64,000 nt of DNA from Streptococcus sp. 29892. Its GTDB lineage: Bacteria > Bacillota > Bacilli > Lactobacillales > Streptococcaceae. The translations under genes were made by a program, and so were the position numbers. How positions within the stretch are numbered: the stretch's first letter is position 1; every line of letters starts with the position of its first letter. Where the stretch lies: assembly GCF_032594935.1 (NCBI RefSeq), contig NZ_CP118734.1:90001-154000 (forward strand), given 5' to 3'. Below, piece by piece: positions 1-9,430 of this stretch. The notes under the pieces were generated by a model. It searched no databases. It was not told where the DNA came from and saw only the letters and a program-made list of their open reading frames with translations.

Positions 1-21
1 GTTCGAATCCCTCTCTCTCCA
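1..21 (+). tRNA. tRNA-Tyr, 3' fragment (cut by window start)
   Basis: Only the T-loop (GTTCGAATC) and the acceptor 3' strand TCTCTCC plus discriminator A are inside the window. The identity Tyr is inferred from the usual streptococcal array order Tyr-Trp-His-Gln-Leu; the anticodon is not visible. Confidence 0.7.
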
Positions 22-28
22 TACCTTT

Positions 29-99
29 ACGGGCATAGTTTAAAGGTAGAACTAAGGTCTCCAAAACCTTCAGTGTGGGTTCAATTCCTACTGCCCGTG
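29..99 (+). tRNA. tRNA-Trp (CCA)
   Basis: Acceptor arms ACGGGCA and TGCCCGT pair. The anticodon loop holds CCA and the T-loop is GGTTCAATTCC. Discriminator G at 99. The 3' CCA is not encoded. Confidence 0.95.
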
Positions 100-105
100 T
101 TTTAT

Positions 106-179
106 GGCGGGTGTGGTGAAGTGGTTAACACATCAGATTGTGGCTCTGACATTCGGGGGTTCGATTCCCCTCACTCGCC
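106..179 (+). tRNA. tRNA-His (GTG)
   Basis: Acceptor arms GCGGGTG and CACTCGC pair, and the extra G-1 at 106 faces C at 179, the identity signature of tRNA-His. The anticodon is GTG. Confidence 0.95.
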
Positions 180-190
180 TATTTTAATAT

Positions 191-262
191 TGGGGTATCG
201 CCAAGCGGTAAGGCAAGGGACTTTGACTCCCTCATGCGTTGGTTCGAATCCAGCTACCCCAG
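191..262 (+). tRNA. tRNA-Gln (TTG)
   Basis: Acceptor arms TGGGGTA and TACCCCA pair. The anticodon loop ACTTTGACT gives anticodon TTG. T-loop GGTTCGAATCC. Discriminator G. Confidence 0.95.
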
Positions 263-273
263 TTAAACTATAT

Positions 274-357
274 GCCGGCGTGGCGGAATTGGCAGACGCG
301 CTGGACTCAAAATCCAGTGTCCGCAAGGACGTGCCGGTTCGACCCCGGCCGCCGGTA
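274..357 (+). tRNA. tRNA-Leu (CAA)
   Basis: Class II tRNA with a long variable arm (GTCCGCAAGGAC). The anticodon loop CTCAAAA gives CAA, reading UUG. Last member of the array. Confidence 0.95.
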
Positions 358-365
358 TAGTTGAA

Positions 366-399
366 AAAGACAAGGTTTCTTAGCCTTGTCTTTTGTTTT
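366..399 (+). terminator. Terminator of the tRNA array
   Basis: Stem AAGACAAGG/CCTTGTCTT with a short loop, followed by a T-rich tail. Confidence 0.85.
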
Positions 400-646
400 G
401 TGCTTTTAATTTTCTTTTTTTAAGGGGCTCTTTGTCAACTGTAGTGAGGAGATGTATGCCCACATTTATAGGTTGTTTTATCTGCCATTAGTTTGATCTG
501 AAAAATTATAGAGTGAAGGGTTTAGTTAGTCAGTAGTAGGGGCTAGAGATATCTATTGTAGGGCTGTTATAAATTATGAGGTGATATATATAGGATTGCA
601 TTTGTTATATGTAGTTGAAATTTTGTAAATAATTTTCAAATTTTCC
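400..646. other. Gene-free spacer with possible insertion-sequence end remnant
   Basis: No credible ORF. At about 425-446 the bases GGCTCTTTGTCAACTGTAGT resemble, from memory, the terminal repeat of streptococcal ISL3-family elements (IS1167/IS1193 type). No transposase and no second end are present, so at most this is a solo remnant. The rest is AT-rich sequence without recognisable features. Confidence 0.4.
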
Positions 647-686
647 TTGTCTTTTCTTTTTTTCTATGATATACTTAACAAGTTAA
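647..686 (+). promoter_or_regulatory. adc promoter with AdcR operator
   Basis: TTGTCT (647-652), a 17-bp spacer and TATACT (670-675). The perfect palindrome TTAACAAGTTAA (675-686) matches the AdcR box TTAACNNGTTAA and overlaps the -10 and start region. AdcR with zinc would therefore repress its own operon. Confidence 0.9.
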
Positions 687-707
687 TTAAAGAGTTAAGG
701 GAATTGT

Positions 708-1151
708 ATGAGTCATCTTGCATCACAGATTGAAAAATGTTTACATGAAATTGTTTTAAGCTCTGAGAACCAATTAGAGATTTTAGTTGGTACTTGTCAG
801 AGTTCAGTCAAATTAACAAATACGCAAGAGCATATTTTGATGTTGATTGAAAAGGCTGCCTATACCAATACGGAAATTGCTAAGGAACTGAATGTTAGTC
901 AGGCTGCAATTACCAAAGCAACAAAAGCTTTGGTGACGCAGGGACTTTTGGTTGCTGTAAGGGATACAAAGGATGCCCGTGTTGTGCGTTTTAGTTTGAC
1001 GGAAGCTGCTAAGCCAATCGCGGCTGAACATGCCCATCATCACGCTCATACTTTGGAGGCTTATGAGCACTTGTTGTCGCGTTACAGTGAGAGTGAACAA
1101 GAAGTCATTAGTCGCTTTATGAATGATTTAGTGGAGAAAATTAGAAGATAG
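708..1151 (+). CDS. adcR: AdcR, zinc-responsive MarR-family repressor
   Basis: MarR-family winged-helix regulator of 147 residues that senses zinc and represses zinc uptake. The residues known as zinc ligands in pneumococcal AdcR are all at the same positions: Glu24, Cys30, Glu41, His42, Glu107, His108 and His112. The HTH lies around residues 53-80 (TNTEIAKELNVSQAAITKA). First gene of adcRCBA; its TAG stop is followed directly by the adcC ATG, so translation is probably coupled. An AdcR box lies 22 bp upstream of the start, consistent with autoregulation. Confidence 0.97.
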   Translation: MSHLASQIEKCLHEIVLSSENQLEILVGTCQSSVKLTNTQEHILMLIEKAAYTNTEIAKELNVSQAAITKATKALVTQGLLVAVRDTKDARVVRFSLTEAAKPIAAEHAHHHAHTLEAYEHLLSRYSESEQEVISRFMNDLVEKIRR

Positions 1152-1856
1152 ATGAGATATATAAGTGTGGAGGATTTATCCTTCTATTATGATAAGGAAC
1201 CTGTATTGGAACATATCCATTACCACTTGGATAGTGGGGAGTTTGTTACTCTAACCGGTGAAAATGGGGCTGCAAAGACAACCTTGATAAAAGCTACTTT
1301 GGGTATATTAAAGCCTAGATTTGGGAAAGTGGCCTTTGCAGAGAAAAGTATAAAAGGGAAGAAGTTGCGCATGGCCTATTTGCCCCAGCAGATTGCGAGT
1401 TTTAATGCTGGTTTTCCGAGCACGGTTTATGAATTTGTAAAATCAGGTCGCTATCCACGTCAGGGTTGGTTTCGTCGGCTCACTGGACATGATGAGGAAC
1501 ATATTCGGATTAGTTTGGAAGCAGTAGGTATGTGGGAACACAGGGATAAGAAATTGGGGTCTTTGAGCGGGGGACAGAAACAACGTGCTGTCATTGCCCG
1601 AATGTTTGCTTCGGATCCGGATATTTTTATCTTGGATGAACCGACAACGGGAATGGATGCTGGAACCAAGGATGCTTTTTACCAACTCATGCACCACTCG
1701 GCTAAAAAGCATGGGAAGGCTGTTTTGATGATTACCCATGATCCTGATGAGTTAAGTCAGTATGCGGATCGCAATATTCATCTGGTGCGAGATCAGCAAT
1801 CTCCTTGGCGTTGTTTTAACGTCCACGAAGCGGATGAGGAGGTATCCAATGCTTGA
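1152..1856 (+). CDS. adcC: AdcC, zinc ABC transporter ATP-binding protein
   Basis: ATPase subunit of the AdcABC zinc importer, 234 residues, cytoplasmic. Signature motif LSGGQKQR and Walker B FILDEP (residues about 138-166) are intact, followed by the H-loop MITHD. The P-loop reads GENGAAKTT instead of the usual GxxGxGKS/T, with Ala for the third Gly. I recall the same variant in pneumococcal AdcC, so it is probably functional and not a defect. Overlaps adcB by 8 bp. Confidence 0.96.
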   Translation: MRYISVEDLSFYYDKEPVLEHIHYHLDSGEFVTLTGENGAAKTTLIKATLGILKPRFGKVAFAEKSIKGKKLRMAYLPQQIASFNAGFPSTVYEFVKSGRYPRQGWFRRLTGHDEEHIRISLEAVGMWEHRDKKLGSLSGGQKQRAVIARMFASDPDIFILDEPTTGMDAGTKDAFYQLMHHSAKKHGKAVLMITHDPDELSQYADRNIHLVRDQQSPWRCFNVHEADEEVSNA

Positions 1857-2661
1857 TTTATCTGTTTTCAACTATGATTTCATGCAAAGGGCCTTTCTAG
1901 CCATCATAGCCATGAGCTTGTTTTCACCTGTTCTGGGAGTTTTTCTCATCTTGAGAAGGCAGAGTCTGATGTCGGATACTCTCAGTCACGTTTCTTTAGC
2001 TGGTGTGGCTTTTGGTCTGGTCTTGGGGATTTCACCGACACTTTCAACGGTCCTGATTGTCATTGTGGCAGCGGTATTTCTGGAATACCTGCGGACTATT
2101 TATAAAAACTTTATGGAAATCGGGACGGCTATTCTCATGTCGACTGGTTTGGCTATTTCGCTGATTGTTATGAATAAGTCAGGCGGGAAGTCGGGATTGA
2201 GCCTGGAACAATATTTATTCGGTTCGATTGTGACCATTAGTCAAGAGCAGGTATTTGCCTTATTTGCTATTGCTCTGATTGTTATTGTATTGACCTTGCT
2301 GTTTCTACGGCCGATGTATATTTTGACCTTTGATGAAGATACAGCTTTTGTGGATGGCTTACCTGTGCGGGCTATGTCCATTGCTTTTAATGTGGTGACT
2401 GGTGTCGCCATTGCTCTGATGATCCCTGCAGCGGGTGCCTTGTTGGTGTCGACCATTATGGTTTTACCGGCCTCCATTGCCCTTCGCTTAGGAAAGAGTT
2501 TTAAGGCAGTTATCTTGATTGGTATGCTGGTTGGTTTCTTGGGAATGGTTACGGGCTTGTTGACATCTTACTATGCAGAAACGCCTGCTAGTGCAAGTAT
2601 TACCTTGATTTTTATCAGTATTTTCTTACTGGTGAATGTGATGCAAAAATTAAAAAAATAG
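1849..2661 (+). CDS. adcB: AdcB, zinc ABC transporter permease
   Basis: Polytopic permease of the ZnuB/ABC-3 family, 270 residues. The frame is open further upstream, but the start chosen is ATG 1849: a GAGGAGG ribosome-binding site lies 6 bp before it, and family homology ([11 protein letters not shown]) begins there. Several hydrophobic segments span nearly the whole length. The conserved ABC-3 loop [19 protein letters not shown] follows the first membrane segment. Middle gene of the adc operon, overlapping adcC and 8 bp ahead of adcA. Confidence 0.96.
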   Translation: MLDLSVFNYDFMQRAFLAIIAMSLFSPVLGVFLILRRQSLMSDTLSHVSLAGVAFGLVLGISPTLSTVLIVIVAAVFLEYLRTIYKNFMEIGTAILMSTGLAISLIVMNKSGGKSGLSLEQYLFGSIVTISQEQVFALFAIALIVIVLTLLFLRPMYILTFDEDTAFVDGLPVRAMSIAFNVVTGVAIALMIPAAGALLVSTIMVLPASIALRLGKSFKAVILIGMLVGFLGMVTGLLTSYYAETPASASITLIFISIFLLVNVMQKLKK

Positions 2662-2669
2662 GAGTGTAT

Positions 2670-4184
2670 ATGAAAAAAATTGGTTTGTTATTCTTGTCTG
2701 CTTCAGCCTTATTGTTAGCTGCTTGTGGCAATAGCACAGCTTCTCAGGAAGATGGCAAGTTGGATATCGTCACGACGTTTTATCCTGTTTACGAATTCAC
2801 GAAACAGGTAACAGGAGATGAAGCTAATGTAGAGTTGTTGATTAAAGCAGGGACAGAGGTTCATGGTTATGAGCCTTCAGCTAAAGATATTGCCCGTATC
2901 CAAGAGGCAGATGCATTCATTTATGAAAATGAAAACATGGAAACTTGGGTCCATGATATTGAAGATTCGGTGGATACAGAGAAAGTAGATGTTATCAGTG
3001 CAACGGAGGGAATGTTGCTCTTGCCTGGTGGAGAAGAGGGGCACGAGGAGCATGATCATAGTGAGGAAGGACATAGCCATGCTTATGATCCGCATGTATG
3101 GTTGTCCCCAGAACGTGCCATCACACTTGTAGAGAATATCCGTGATAGTTTGATTGCAAATTACCCAGATAAGAAGGCTGTTTTTGAGAAAAATGCTGCT
3201 GCCTATATTGAAAAGTTAGAGGCTCTACATTCTCAATACACTGAAACCTTGTCAGTGGCTAAGCAAAAATACTTTGTAACTCAACACACTGCCTTTGCAT
3301 ACTTGGCTTTGGATTATGGCTTGAAACAAGTTTCTATTACAGGTGTTGCTGCGGATGAAGATCCAACTCCGACTCGTTTGGCTGAATTGACTGAATATAT
3401 CAAGCAATATGGCATTAAGTATATCTATTTTGAAGAAAATGCCTCAAAATCTGTAGCTGAAACACTTGCCAAAGAAACGGGTGTTCAGCTAGATGTTCTC
3501 AATCCGCTTGAAAGTTTGACGGATGAGGCGATGAAAAATGGAGAAGATTATATCTCTGTGATGGAGGACAATTTGACTGCGCTTGAGAAGACGACTTCCC
3601 AAGCAGGTGTTGAAATCTTACCAGAAGAGGGAGAGGTAACAACCAAAACAGTCTACAATGGTTACTTTGAAGACAGTGCTGTTAAAGATCGCACTCTGTC
3701 AGATTATGCTGGCGAATGGCAGTCTGTGTATCCTTACTTGCTAGATGGTACGCTGGACCAAGTTTGGGACTACAAGGCTAAGCTCAAAGGTGGTATGACA
3801 GCTGAAGAATACAAGACTTATTACGATACTGGCTACAAGACAGATGTCAATCAGATCAACATCACAGATAACACTATGGAATTTGTAGTGGGTGATAAGA
3901 AGCAAAAATTCACTTATAAATATGTAGGTTATAAGATTTTAACTTATAAGAAAGGTAATCGTGGTGTTCGTTTCTTATTTGAAGCGACAGATGCCAATGC
4001 CGGAAACTACAAGTATGTGCAGTTTAGCGATCATAATATTGCTCCTGTGAAGACAGGCCACTTCCATATCTTCTTCGGTGGTGAGAGCCAAGAAAAACTC
4101 TTTGAAGAAATGGAAAACTGGCCAACTTACTATCCTGTTGGTATGACTGGTTTTGAAATTGCTCAAGAGATGTTAGCTCACTAA
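2670..4184 (+). CDS. adcA: AdcA, zinc-binding lipoprotein with ZinT domain
   Basis: Two-domain zinc receptor of 504 residues. A lipoprotein signal ends at LLAAC (Cys about 20). The N-terminal cluster A-1 domain (about 30-310) carries a His-rich loop (GHEEHDHSEEGHSHAYDPH) after the first metal ligand. The C-terminal ZinT domain begins near residue 325 (YAGEWQSVYPYL) and ends in the family's HFHIFFG and YPVGM segments. An ATG at 2670 with GGAGT before it is preferred over an in-frame GTG at 2664. Delivers zinc to AdcBC. Confidence 0.96.
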   Translation: MKKIGLLFLSASALLLAACGNSTASQEDGKLDIVTTFYPVYEFTKQVTGDEANVELLIKAGTEVHGYEPSAKDIARIQEADAFIYENENMETWVHDIEDSVDTEKVDVISATEGMLLLPGGEEGHEEHDHSEEGHSHAYDPHVWLSPERAITLVENIRDSLIANYPDKKAVFEKNAAAYIEKLEALHSQYTETLSVAKQKYFVTQHTAFAYLALDYGLKQVSITGVAADEDPTPTRLAELTEYIKQYGIKYIYFEENASKSVAETLAKETGVQLDVLNPLESLTDEAMKNGEDYISVMEDNLTALEKTTSQAGVEILPEEGEVTTKTVYNGYFEDSAVKDRTLSDYAGEWQSVYPYLLDGTLDQVWDYKAKLKGGMTAEEYKTYYDTGYKTDVNQINITDNTMEFVVGDKKQKFTYKYVGYKILTYKKGNRGVRFLFEATDANAGNYKYVQFSDHNIAPVKTGHFHIFFGGESQEKLFEEMENWPTYYPVGMTGFEIAQEMLAH

Positions 4185-4189
4185 TACCA

Positions 4190-4229
4190 GAAGAGAAGGG
4201 CCGAGTAAATTGCTTGGCTCTTTTTCTTG
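4190..4229 (+). terminator. Terminator of adcRCBA
   Basis: Imperfect stem GGGCCGAG/CTTGGCTC with GU pairs, followed by TTTTT. Its tail runs into the -35 of the copYZ promoter. Confidence 0.75.
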
Positions 4230-4255
4230 ACATTTTTTGACTACAAATGTAAACT
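4227..4255 (+). promoter_or_regulatory. copYZ promoter with cop box
   Basis: TTGACA (4227-4232), a 17-bp spacer and TAAACT (4250-4255). TACAAATGTA (4242-4251) is a perfect CopY operator (TACANNTGTA) placed across the spacer and -10, the usual site for repression in the absence of copper. Confidence 0.88.
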
Positions 4256-4289
4256 AATTTTAGAAATACGATTGGTTGGAGGTGAGTTT

Positions 4290-4736
4290 GTGGAGCAGAC
4301 GATTTCAGCTGCGGAGTGGCAGGTCATGCGGGTCTTGTGGGCTCGGCCTGGTGCAACTTCGCAGGAAATTATTCAGGCTTTGCAGGAGGGTTTTGACTGG
4401 CAGGCAACGACCATTAAGACCCTTTTGGGACGGCTACGGAAGAAAGACTATCTGAGAATGACTAAGAAAACCAGCAAGTACCACTATTATCCTCTCATCA
4501 GTGAGGAGGAGCATTTGCAGGGGCAGGTGGAGCTCTTACTGGCTACCATATGTTCCACCAAACAGGGACAGCTGGTCGAAAGCTTGCTAGACACAGGGAC
4601 ATTTTCCAAAAAAAGCCTAGAAAATCTAGCTAGCAAAATCTCGCAGCTTCAAAAGACTGCACCTGAGCGCATCGCCTGTCAATGCTTGGCAGGTCAATGT
4701 ACCTGTGGACACCATACAAAAGGAGAAAACACATGA
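4290..4736 (+). CDS. copY: CopY, copper-responsive repressor
   Basis: BlaI/CopY-family winged-helix repressor, 148 residues. The C-terminus carries CQCLAGQCTC, the exact CxCx4CxC metal site with which CopY binds zinc or Cu(I). The start is taken as GTG 4290, because GGAGG lies 7 bp upstream and N-terminal homology (EQTISAAEWQVMRVLW) starts there; an ATG at 4227 falls inside the promoter. Overlaps copZ by 4 bp. Unlike most streptococcal cop operons, no copA ATPase gene follows. Confidence 0.93.
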   Translation: MEQTISAAEWQVMRVLWARPGATSQEIIQALQEGFDWQATTIKTLLGRLRKKDYLRMTKKTSKYHYYPLISEEEHLQGQVELLLATICSTKQGQLVESLLDTGTFSKKSLENLASKISQLQKTAPERIACQCLAGQCTCGHHTKGENT

Positions 4737-4942
4737 AGCAAACCTTGAAATTGAAAAACTTATCCTGTCAGAACTGTGTCAAACACGTGACCAATCACCT
4801 CTTGGATTTGGACGGGGTGGAAGAAGTGAAAATTCAGCTGGATCAGCAGTTGGCGGAAGTGGAAACTTCGGTGGCCTATGATTTAGAGCGATACCAAGAG
4901 ATGCTGGATGATACCATCTATGAAGTAGAAGAGTTGGTGTAA
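4733..4942 (+). CDS. copZ: CopZ-like copper chaperone
   Basis: Heavy-metal-associated (HMA) domain protein of 69 residues, cytoplasmic. The metal-binding loop is NLSCQNC (CxxC) near residue 12, followed by the predicted beta-alpha-beta-beta-alpha-beta pattern. The ATG overlaps the copY stop and AAAGGAG lies upstream. By family it passes Cu(I) to a CopA ATPase and to CopY; no ATPase gene is in this operon. Confidence 0.9.
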   Translation: MKQTLKLKNLSCQNCVKHVTNHLLDLDGVEEVKIQLDQQLAEVETSVAYDLERYQEMLDDTIYEVEELV

Positions 4943-4950
4943 ATAAAATA

Positions 4951-4977
4951 AAAAGCAGCTGTCGGGCTGCTTTTTTA
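4951..4977. terminator. Bidirectional terminator between copZ and the HIT gene
   Basis: Stem AGCAGC/GCTGCT with T-runs on both strands (4971-4976, and the A-rich 5' flank read on the other strand). Confidence 0.85.
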
Positions 4978-5352
4978 TATTGCTTTGAGGAGTTTGTTCA
5001 GGTCCAGCTGGGCTTGCGTAAGCCTAATCTGGTCCCAGAAGCCATCTGATTGAAAGCGTGGGATGAGATGAACATGGAAATGGGTACCAGCATCAAACAA
5101 GCGATCGTTGCAGGCTGTGGTCACACCGTCAATTGCCAATGTTTGACAGAGTTTTTCAGTCAAAAAGACTTCCACGTCCGATAGTTCATAGCGAACAGCA
5201 GAAGGGATTTGGCTGAGCGTGTCATAGTGGTTTTTGCTGATAATCAGTAGATGTCCAGTTTGAATAGGGTCAATATCCCAGACCACCTTAAAATGTTCTG
5301 TCTGGTAGAGAATGTCATTTTCGTTGAGTTGGTGGCAAAAAATACAGGTCAT
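4975..5352 (-). CDS. HIT-family nucleotide hydrolase
   Basis: Histidine-triad protein of 125 residues. HFHVHLI near residue 92 is the HxHxHxx catalytic motif, and a CxxC pair at the N-terminus (CIFC) is typical of Hit subfamilies. Likely hydrolyses nucleoside phosphoramidates or dinucleotides; the true substrate is unknown. An in-frame upstream extension exists, but ATG 5352 has AGGAGA at good spacing. It is transcribed towards copZ and lies 57 bp downstream of tyrS on the same strand, so it may be cotranscribed with tyrS. Confidence 0.85.
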   Translation of the reverse strand: MTCIFCHQLNENDILYQTEHFKVVWDIDPIQTGHLLIISKNHYDTLSQIPSAVRYELSDVEVFLTEKLCQTLAIDGVTTACNDRLFDAGTHFHVHLIPRFQSDGFWDQIRLTQAQLDLNKLLKAI

Positions 5353-5409
5353 AGCTGTTCTCCTATTGATAGAACAAAAGGAAATCACGGTTGATTTCCT
5401 TGAAAAATC

Positions 5410-6666
5410 TTAATAAGTCAACACAGAATATTTCTTCTTACCACGACGGATAACGGTCAACTCGCCGTCGATTTTGTCGCTGTCAGAAAGAGTGTAGTCC
5501 AAGTCTTGCACACGCTCACCGTTGACATAAATGGCACCATTTGCTACGTCTTCACGAGCTTGGCGTTTTGAATTGACAATACCAGAGGTAACTAGCAGTT
5601 CCACGATGTTAAGGTTGTCTTCAGCCTGTACAGCGTAGTTTGAAACGTTGCTGAGGCCCTGCTTGAGCTCTTTTGCGGACAGGTTTTTGATGTTGCCTGC
5701 GAACAATTGCTCGGTGATGTTAAGGGCTTGGTTATAGGCTTCTTCACCGTGGACCAATGTCACGACTTCCTTAGCCAAAATCTTCTGAGCTAAGCGTTCA
5801 TGACGGGCAGCGTCAAATTGTTTCTCGATTTCAGCAATCTCATCCAATGACAAGAAAGTAAAGATTTTCAAGAAACGAACGGCATCATCGTCCATGACAT
5901 TGAGCCAGAATTGGTACATTTCATATGGAGAAGTCTTGTCGGCATCCAACCAAACGGCGTTGCCTTCAGACTTACCAAATTTCTTACCTGTTGAGTCAGT
6001 GATGAGGGGAACAGTCATCACGTGGCCAGACTTGTCAGCCTTGCGGCGAAGCAATTCAGTACCTGCTGTCATGTTGCCCCACTGGTCAGAACCACCGATT
6101 TGTAGGGTCACATTGTGCTTGTCATTAAGCTCGTAGAAGTCATAACCCTGCATGATTTGGTAGGCAAACTCGGTGTAGGAAATCCCTGTTTCAATCCGTT
6201 TTTTTACAGAGTCCTTGCTCATCATGTAGTTGACTGTGTAGTATTTACCAACATCACGGAGGAAGTCGATAAAGCTGATGCCTGAGAACCAGTCGTAGTT
6301 GTTGACCATTTCAGCCTTATTGTCGCCGTTTTCAAAATCCAAGAAGCGAGAGAGCTGACCTTGGATTTTTGTTACCCAGCCGTCCACGGTGTCTTTGGTT
6401 TGCAAGCTGCGCTCCGCATCCTTGAAGGAAGGATCGCCAATCAGACCAGTCGCACCACCAACTAGGGCGTAAGGCTTGTGACCAGCCAACTGCAAACGAC
6501 GGCTGGTCAAGATGGCAACCAAGTGGCCCAAGTGCAAGCTGTCAGCTGTTGGGTCGTAGCCTGTGTAGTAAGATATTTGTCCTTCTGTCAGTGCTTTTAC
6601 CAAGGCTTCTTCGTCTGTCGTTTGAAAGACCAAGCCACGTGCTTTTAGTTCTTCAAAAATGTTCAT
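5410..6666 (-). CDS. tyrS: Tyrosyl-tRNA synthetase
   Basis: Class I aminoacyl-tRNA synthetase charging tRNA-Tyr, 418 residues, full length. The HIGH-type motif (HLGH, near residue 45) and KFGKS (KMSKS loop, near 230) are present, and a C-terminal S4 RNA-binding domain covers about 350-418. The start ATG 6666 has AAGGAG upstream. Divergent from pbp1b, with promoters on both strands in the 123-bp gap. No T-box leader is visible in that short gap. Confidence 0.97.
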   Translation of the reverse strand: MNIFEELKARGLVFQTTDEEALVKALTEGQISYYTGYDPTADSLHLGHLVAILTSRRLQLAGHKPYALVGGATGLIGDPSFKDAERSLQTKDTVDGWVTKIQGQLSRFLDFENGDNKAEMVNNYDWFSGISFIDFLRDVGKYYTVNYMMSKDSVKKRIETGISYTEFAYQIMQGYDFYELNDKHNVTLQIGGSDQWGNMTAGTELLRRKADKSGHVMTVPLITDSTGKKFGKSEGNAVWLDADKTSPYEMYQFWLNVMDDDAVRFLKIFTFLSLDEIAEIEKQFDAARHERLAQKILAKEVVTLVHGEEAYNQALNITEQLFAGNIKNLSAKELKQGLSNVSNYAVQAEDNLNIVELLVTSGIVNSKRQAREDVANGAIYVNGERVQDLDYTLSDSDKIDGELTVIRRGKKKYSVLTY

Positions 6667-6726
6667 GCGTTTCTCCTTAAATAGAATGTGATAAAAACCA
6701 CATCTAACCAATAAAAATTCTCCCTT

Positions 6727-6770
6727 ATTATACCATGAAATTGTGGAAAATAAACAAAATTTGGTATAAT
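6727..6770. promoter_or_regulatory. Divergent promoters for tyrS (-) and pbp1b (+)
   Basis: Minus strand: extended -10 TGGTATAAT (TATAAT at 6732-6727). Plus strand: TTGTGG (6741-6746), an 18-bp spacer and extended -10 TGGTATAAT (6762-6770). Each gene begins a short distance away. Confidence 0.8.
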
Positions 6771-6789
6771 GGTAAGATAAGGAGTTACT

Positions 6790-9201
6790 ATGACGACTAA
6801 ATCAGATAAGCAAAAACATAAAGATAAATCAAATGCTCTAGGGCTCGGAGATACGCTTGGCGTTTTCCTTCGCACCTTGAAATTGTTGCTCAATTCCATT
6901 GCTGTCTTGTTGTTCCTATTTGTTCTTTTTGGTGCAGGTATAGGAGTTGGTTTTGTTGCGAGTTTGTTTGACAAGGTTGAGGTGCCTAAGACCGAGGAAC
7001 TGCTGACACAGGTTTCAGAAGTAAGTCGGATTTCCAAAGTAGTCTATTCTGACGGCAGCCTAGTAGCAGAGGTTAATTCGGACTTGCTTCGTGTACCAGT
7101 TGGGGCTGGTGATGTATCGGACTACCTCAAGCAAGCAGTTATTGCAACAGAGGATGAAACTTTTGAAAGTCATAACGGAGTTGTGCCAAAAGCTGTTTTG
7201 CGTGCGGCACTAGGTTCAGTTGGCTTTGGGTCATCCAGTGGTGGCTCTACTTTGACCCAGCAGCTTATTAAACAGCAGTTGGTCGGAGATGCACCGACTT
7301 TTACTCGAAAGGCGAATGAAATTATTTCAGCTTTAGCCCTGGAACGCAATATGACCAAGGAAGAAATTTTAACCATTTATTTGAATGTTTCGCCGTTTGG
7401 TCGAAACAATCAAGGTCGAAATATTGCGGGAGCAGAAGCTGCCGCTCAAGGAATTTTTGGCAAACCTGCCAGTGAGTTGACAGTTCCACAGGCAGCCTTT
7501 ATTGCAGGTCTACCGCAAAGTCCAATTGTCTATTCTCCATATGCTTCCGATGGTACTCGTAAGTCGGATGAGGATATGGTTTACGGTATCGAACGTTATC
7601 AAGATGTTCTTTTCAATATGTATCGTGCTTCGTTCTTGACCAAGGAAGAATATGAAACCTATAAGGCTTACGATATTAAGCAGGACTTCATTGCTCCAGC
7701 GCCTGTGACAGCTGATACTAAAGATTATCTCTATTATGAGGTGATGGAAGAGGCTCAGCAAGTCATGTTTGACTACTTGGTGAAACGTGATAAGGTTTCT
7801 GATAATGACTTGAAGAACGATGCAACAAGGAGTTCCTATGAGGAGTTGGCTAAGCAGGAGCTTAGTCAAGGTGGCTATACCATTAAGAGTACAGTTGATA
7901 AGGGTATTTATGATACCATGCAGTCAGTTGTTGCCAATTACGGTTCAGTATTGGATAATGGAAATGTGTACGTTGAAACAGGTAGTGTGCTGATTGACAA
8001 TTCCACAGGAGCTATTCTAGGTTTCGTTGGTGGTCGGGATTATGCGACTAACCAAAACAACCATGCCTTTGATACCCTGCGTTCGCCTGCTTCGACCATT
8101 AAACCTTTATTGGCTTATGGGATCGCTATTGACCAAGGTTTAATCGGTTCAGCAAGTATTTTGTCAGATTATCCAACCAATTTCTCAAGTGGCCAACCAA
8201 TCATGTATGGAACCAGTCGAGGTTCGGGCATGATGAACTTGCAGACGGCAATTGATAGATCTGTAAACATTTCGGCATTCTGGACTTATAAGATGATTCA
8301 AAATGCAGGAGTTGATGCCAAAGCCTACATGGAGAAGATGAACTATCATATTCCTATGTATGATATTGAAAGTGTGCCACTCGGTGGTGGCGTTGAAATT
8401 TCGGTTTTGACCAATACCAATGCCTATCAGACCTTAGCTAATGGTGGTGTCTATCACAAACACTATATTGTTGAGAATATTACGGCTGCGGATGGAACGG
8501 TTGTTTACCAGCATGAGGCAGCTCCTGTTCAAGTCTATTCCAAGGCCACCGCAAGCATCATGAACCAACTCTTGCGCCAAGTAGTGAATTCGGGCTATAC
8601 AACGACCTTCAAGAATCGGTTGAGTGGCTTAAATCCTCAGGCAGCAGCTTCGGACTTTGTCGGTAAAACGGGAACAAGTAACGAGGTAAATGACGTCTGG
8701 CTCATGTTATCAACTCCAAAAGTAACTCTGGGGACTTGGGCTGGAAATGATGATAACTCAGAAATGTATGTTTGGACAGGCTATCACAACAATTCGCAAT
8801 ATGTCGCTCATATGGTTAATGCGCTCTATAATGTGAATGCAGATATGTTTGCAGGTCGCTTTGAGTTGGATGGTAGCGTGATTGCTTCGAATGTTGTTGC
8901 CTCTACAGGTCAACGTGCAGGAGCAACGCAAGTAAACGGACGTCAGGTCATGATTGGTGGTGCGACGACTACTAGTTATTGGGCTAAAAATGGCGCTCCT
9001 GTTACGAGCTACAACTTTATGGTCGGTGGTACAGATAGCGATCGGGCACAGGCTTGGAATAGTATTTTTGGTTCGCAAACATCTTCTTCAAATACGAGTC
9101 AAGGTACTAGTTCTAGCCGTTCTAGTAGTTCTAGTTCATCATCGGTAAATACGGAAACATCGACTGAAACCTCTACAAGTAGTCAAGATAATAATGATTA
9201 A
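6790..9201 (+). CDS. pbp1b: Class A penicillin-binding protein 1B
   Basis: Bifunctional peptidoglycan synthase of 803 residues. A cytoplasmic tail is followed by one membrane anchor (about 33-57). The GT51 glycosyltransferase domain (about 75-260) contains [12 protein letters not shown] and [10 protein letters not shown]. The transpeptidase domain (about 380-690) has the three penicillin-binding motifs: STIK with the active serine, SVN and KTGTS. The last about 40 residues are almost only Ser/Thr/Gln/Asn, an exported low-complexity tail. TAAGGAGTT precedes the ATG. Lies between tyrS and rpoB as in other streptococci. Confidence 0.95.
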   Translation: MTTKSDKQKHKDKSNALGLGDTLGVFLRTLKLLLNSIAVLLFLFVLFGAGIGVGFVASLFDKVEVPKTEELLTQVSEVSRISKVVYSDGSLVAEVNSDLLRVPVGAGDVSDYLKQAVIATEDETFESHNGVVPKAVLRAALGSVGFGSSSGGSTLTQQLIKQQLVGDAPTFTRKANEIISALALERNMTKEEILTIYLNVSPFGRNNQGRNIAGAEAAAQGIFGKPASELTVPQAAFIAGLPQSPIVYSPYASDGTRKSDEDMVYGIERYQDVLFNMYRASFLTKEEYETYKAYDIKQDFIAPAPVTADTKDYLYYEVMEEAQQVMFDYLVKRDKVSDNDLKNDATRSSYEELAKQELSQGGYTIKSTVDKGIYDTMQSVVANYGSVLDNGNVYVETGSVLIDNSTGAILGFVGGRDYATNQNNHAFDTLRSPASTIKPLLAYGIAIDQGLIGSASILSDYPTNFSSGQPIMYGTSRGSGMMNLQTAIDRSVNISAFWTYKMIQNAGVDAKAYMEKMNYHIPMYDIESVPLGGGVEISVLTNTNAYQTLANGGVYHKHYIVENITAADGTVVYQHEAAPVQVYSKATASIMNQLLRQVVNSGYTTTFKNRLSGLNPQAAASDFVGKTGTSNEVNDVWLMLSTPKVTLGTWAGNDDNSEMYVWTGYHNNSQYVAHMVNALYNVNADMFAGRFELDGSVIASNVVASTGQRAGATQVNGRQVMIGGATTTSYWAKNGAPVTSYNFMVGGTDSDRAQAWNSIFGSQTSSSNTSQGTSSSRSSSSSSSSVNTETSTETSTSSQDNND

Positions 9202-9203
9202 CC

Positions 9204-9232
9204 TTGCTTTTTATTATAAAATGTGATATAAT
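9204..9232 (+). promoter_or_regulatory. Promoter downstream of pbp1b
   Basis: TTGCTT (9204-9209), a 17-bp spacer and TGATATAAT (extended -10, TATAAT at 9227-9232). Could serve rpoB or the short RNA described at 9239-9334. Confidence 0.7.
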
Positions 9233-9238
9233 TCTGTA

Positions 9239-9334
9239 AATAATTTGTCGTGTGTCTTGATTGAAATCTTGTCCAATCAAGACTTGCAGCAGTTAAATCA
9301 AACTTTTAAAAGGAAGATTTAGCTGCTCTTTTTG
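9239..9334 (+). ncRNA. Candidate small RNA or rpoB leader attenuator
   Basis: The expected transcript of the 9204-9232 promoter has two hairpins: TCTTGATTG/CAATCAAGA (about 9256-9282) and AGCAG-TTAAATC/GATTTA-GCTGCT (9288-9327) followed by TTTTT. The second is an intrinsic terminator, so an RNA of about 95 nt is predicted. It may equally be a terminator or attenuator in the path of rpoB transcription. Confidence 0.5.
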
Positions 9335-9430
9335 TGTCTATGAGGTCTCTTTTTAAGAAATGTTACTTACTCTTAAAGATTCTAAATATTCAGAAAAAGG
9401 ATGAATAATGGTCATTTGCTGACTGTATAT

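Noticed and set aside
73..360. 95-codon ORF across the tRNA array
   Set aside because: It runs through four tRNA genes with complete cloverleafs; coding is an accident of GC content.
6667..6789. T-box leader for tyrS
   Set aside because: The 123-bp gap is shared with the divergent pbp1b promoter, and no T-box sequence or specifier loop is seen.
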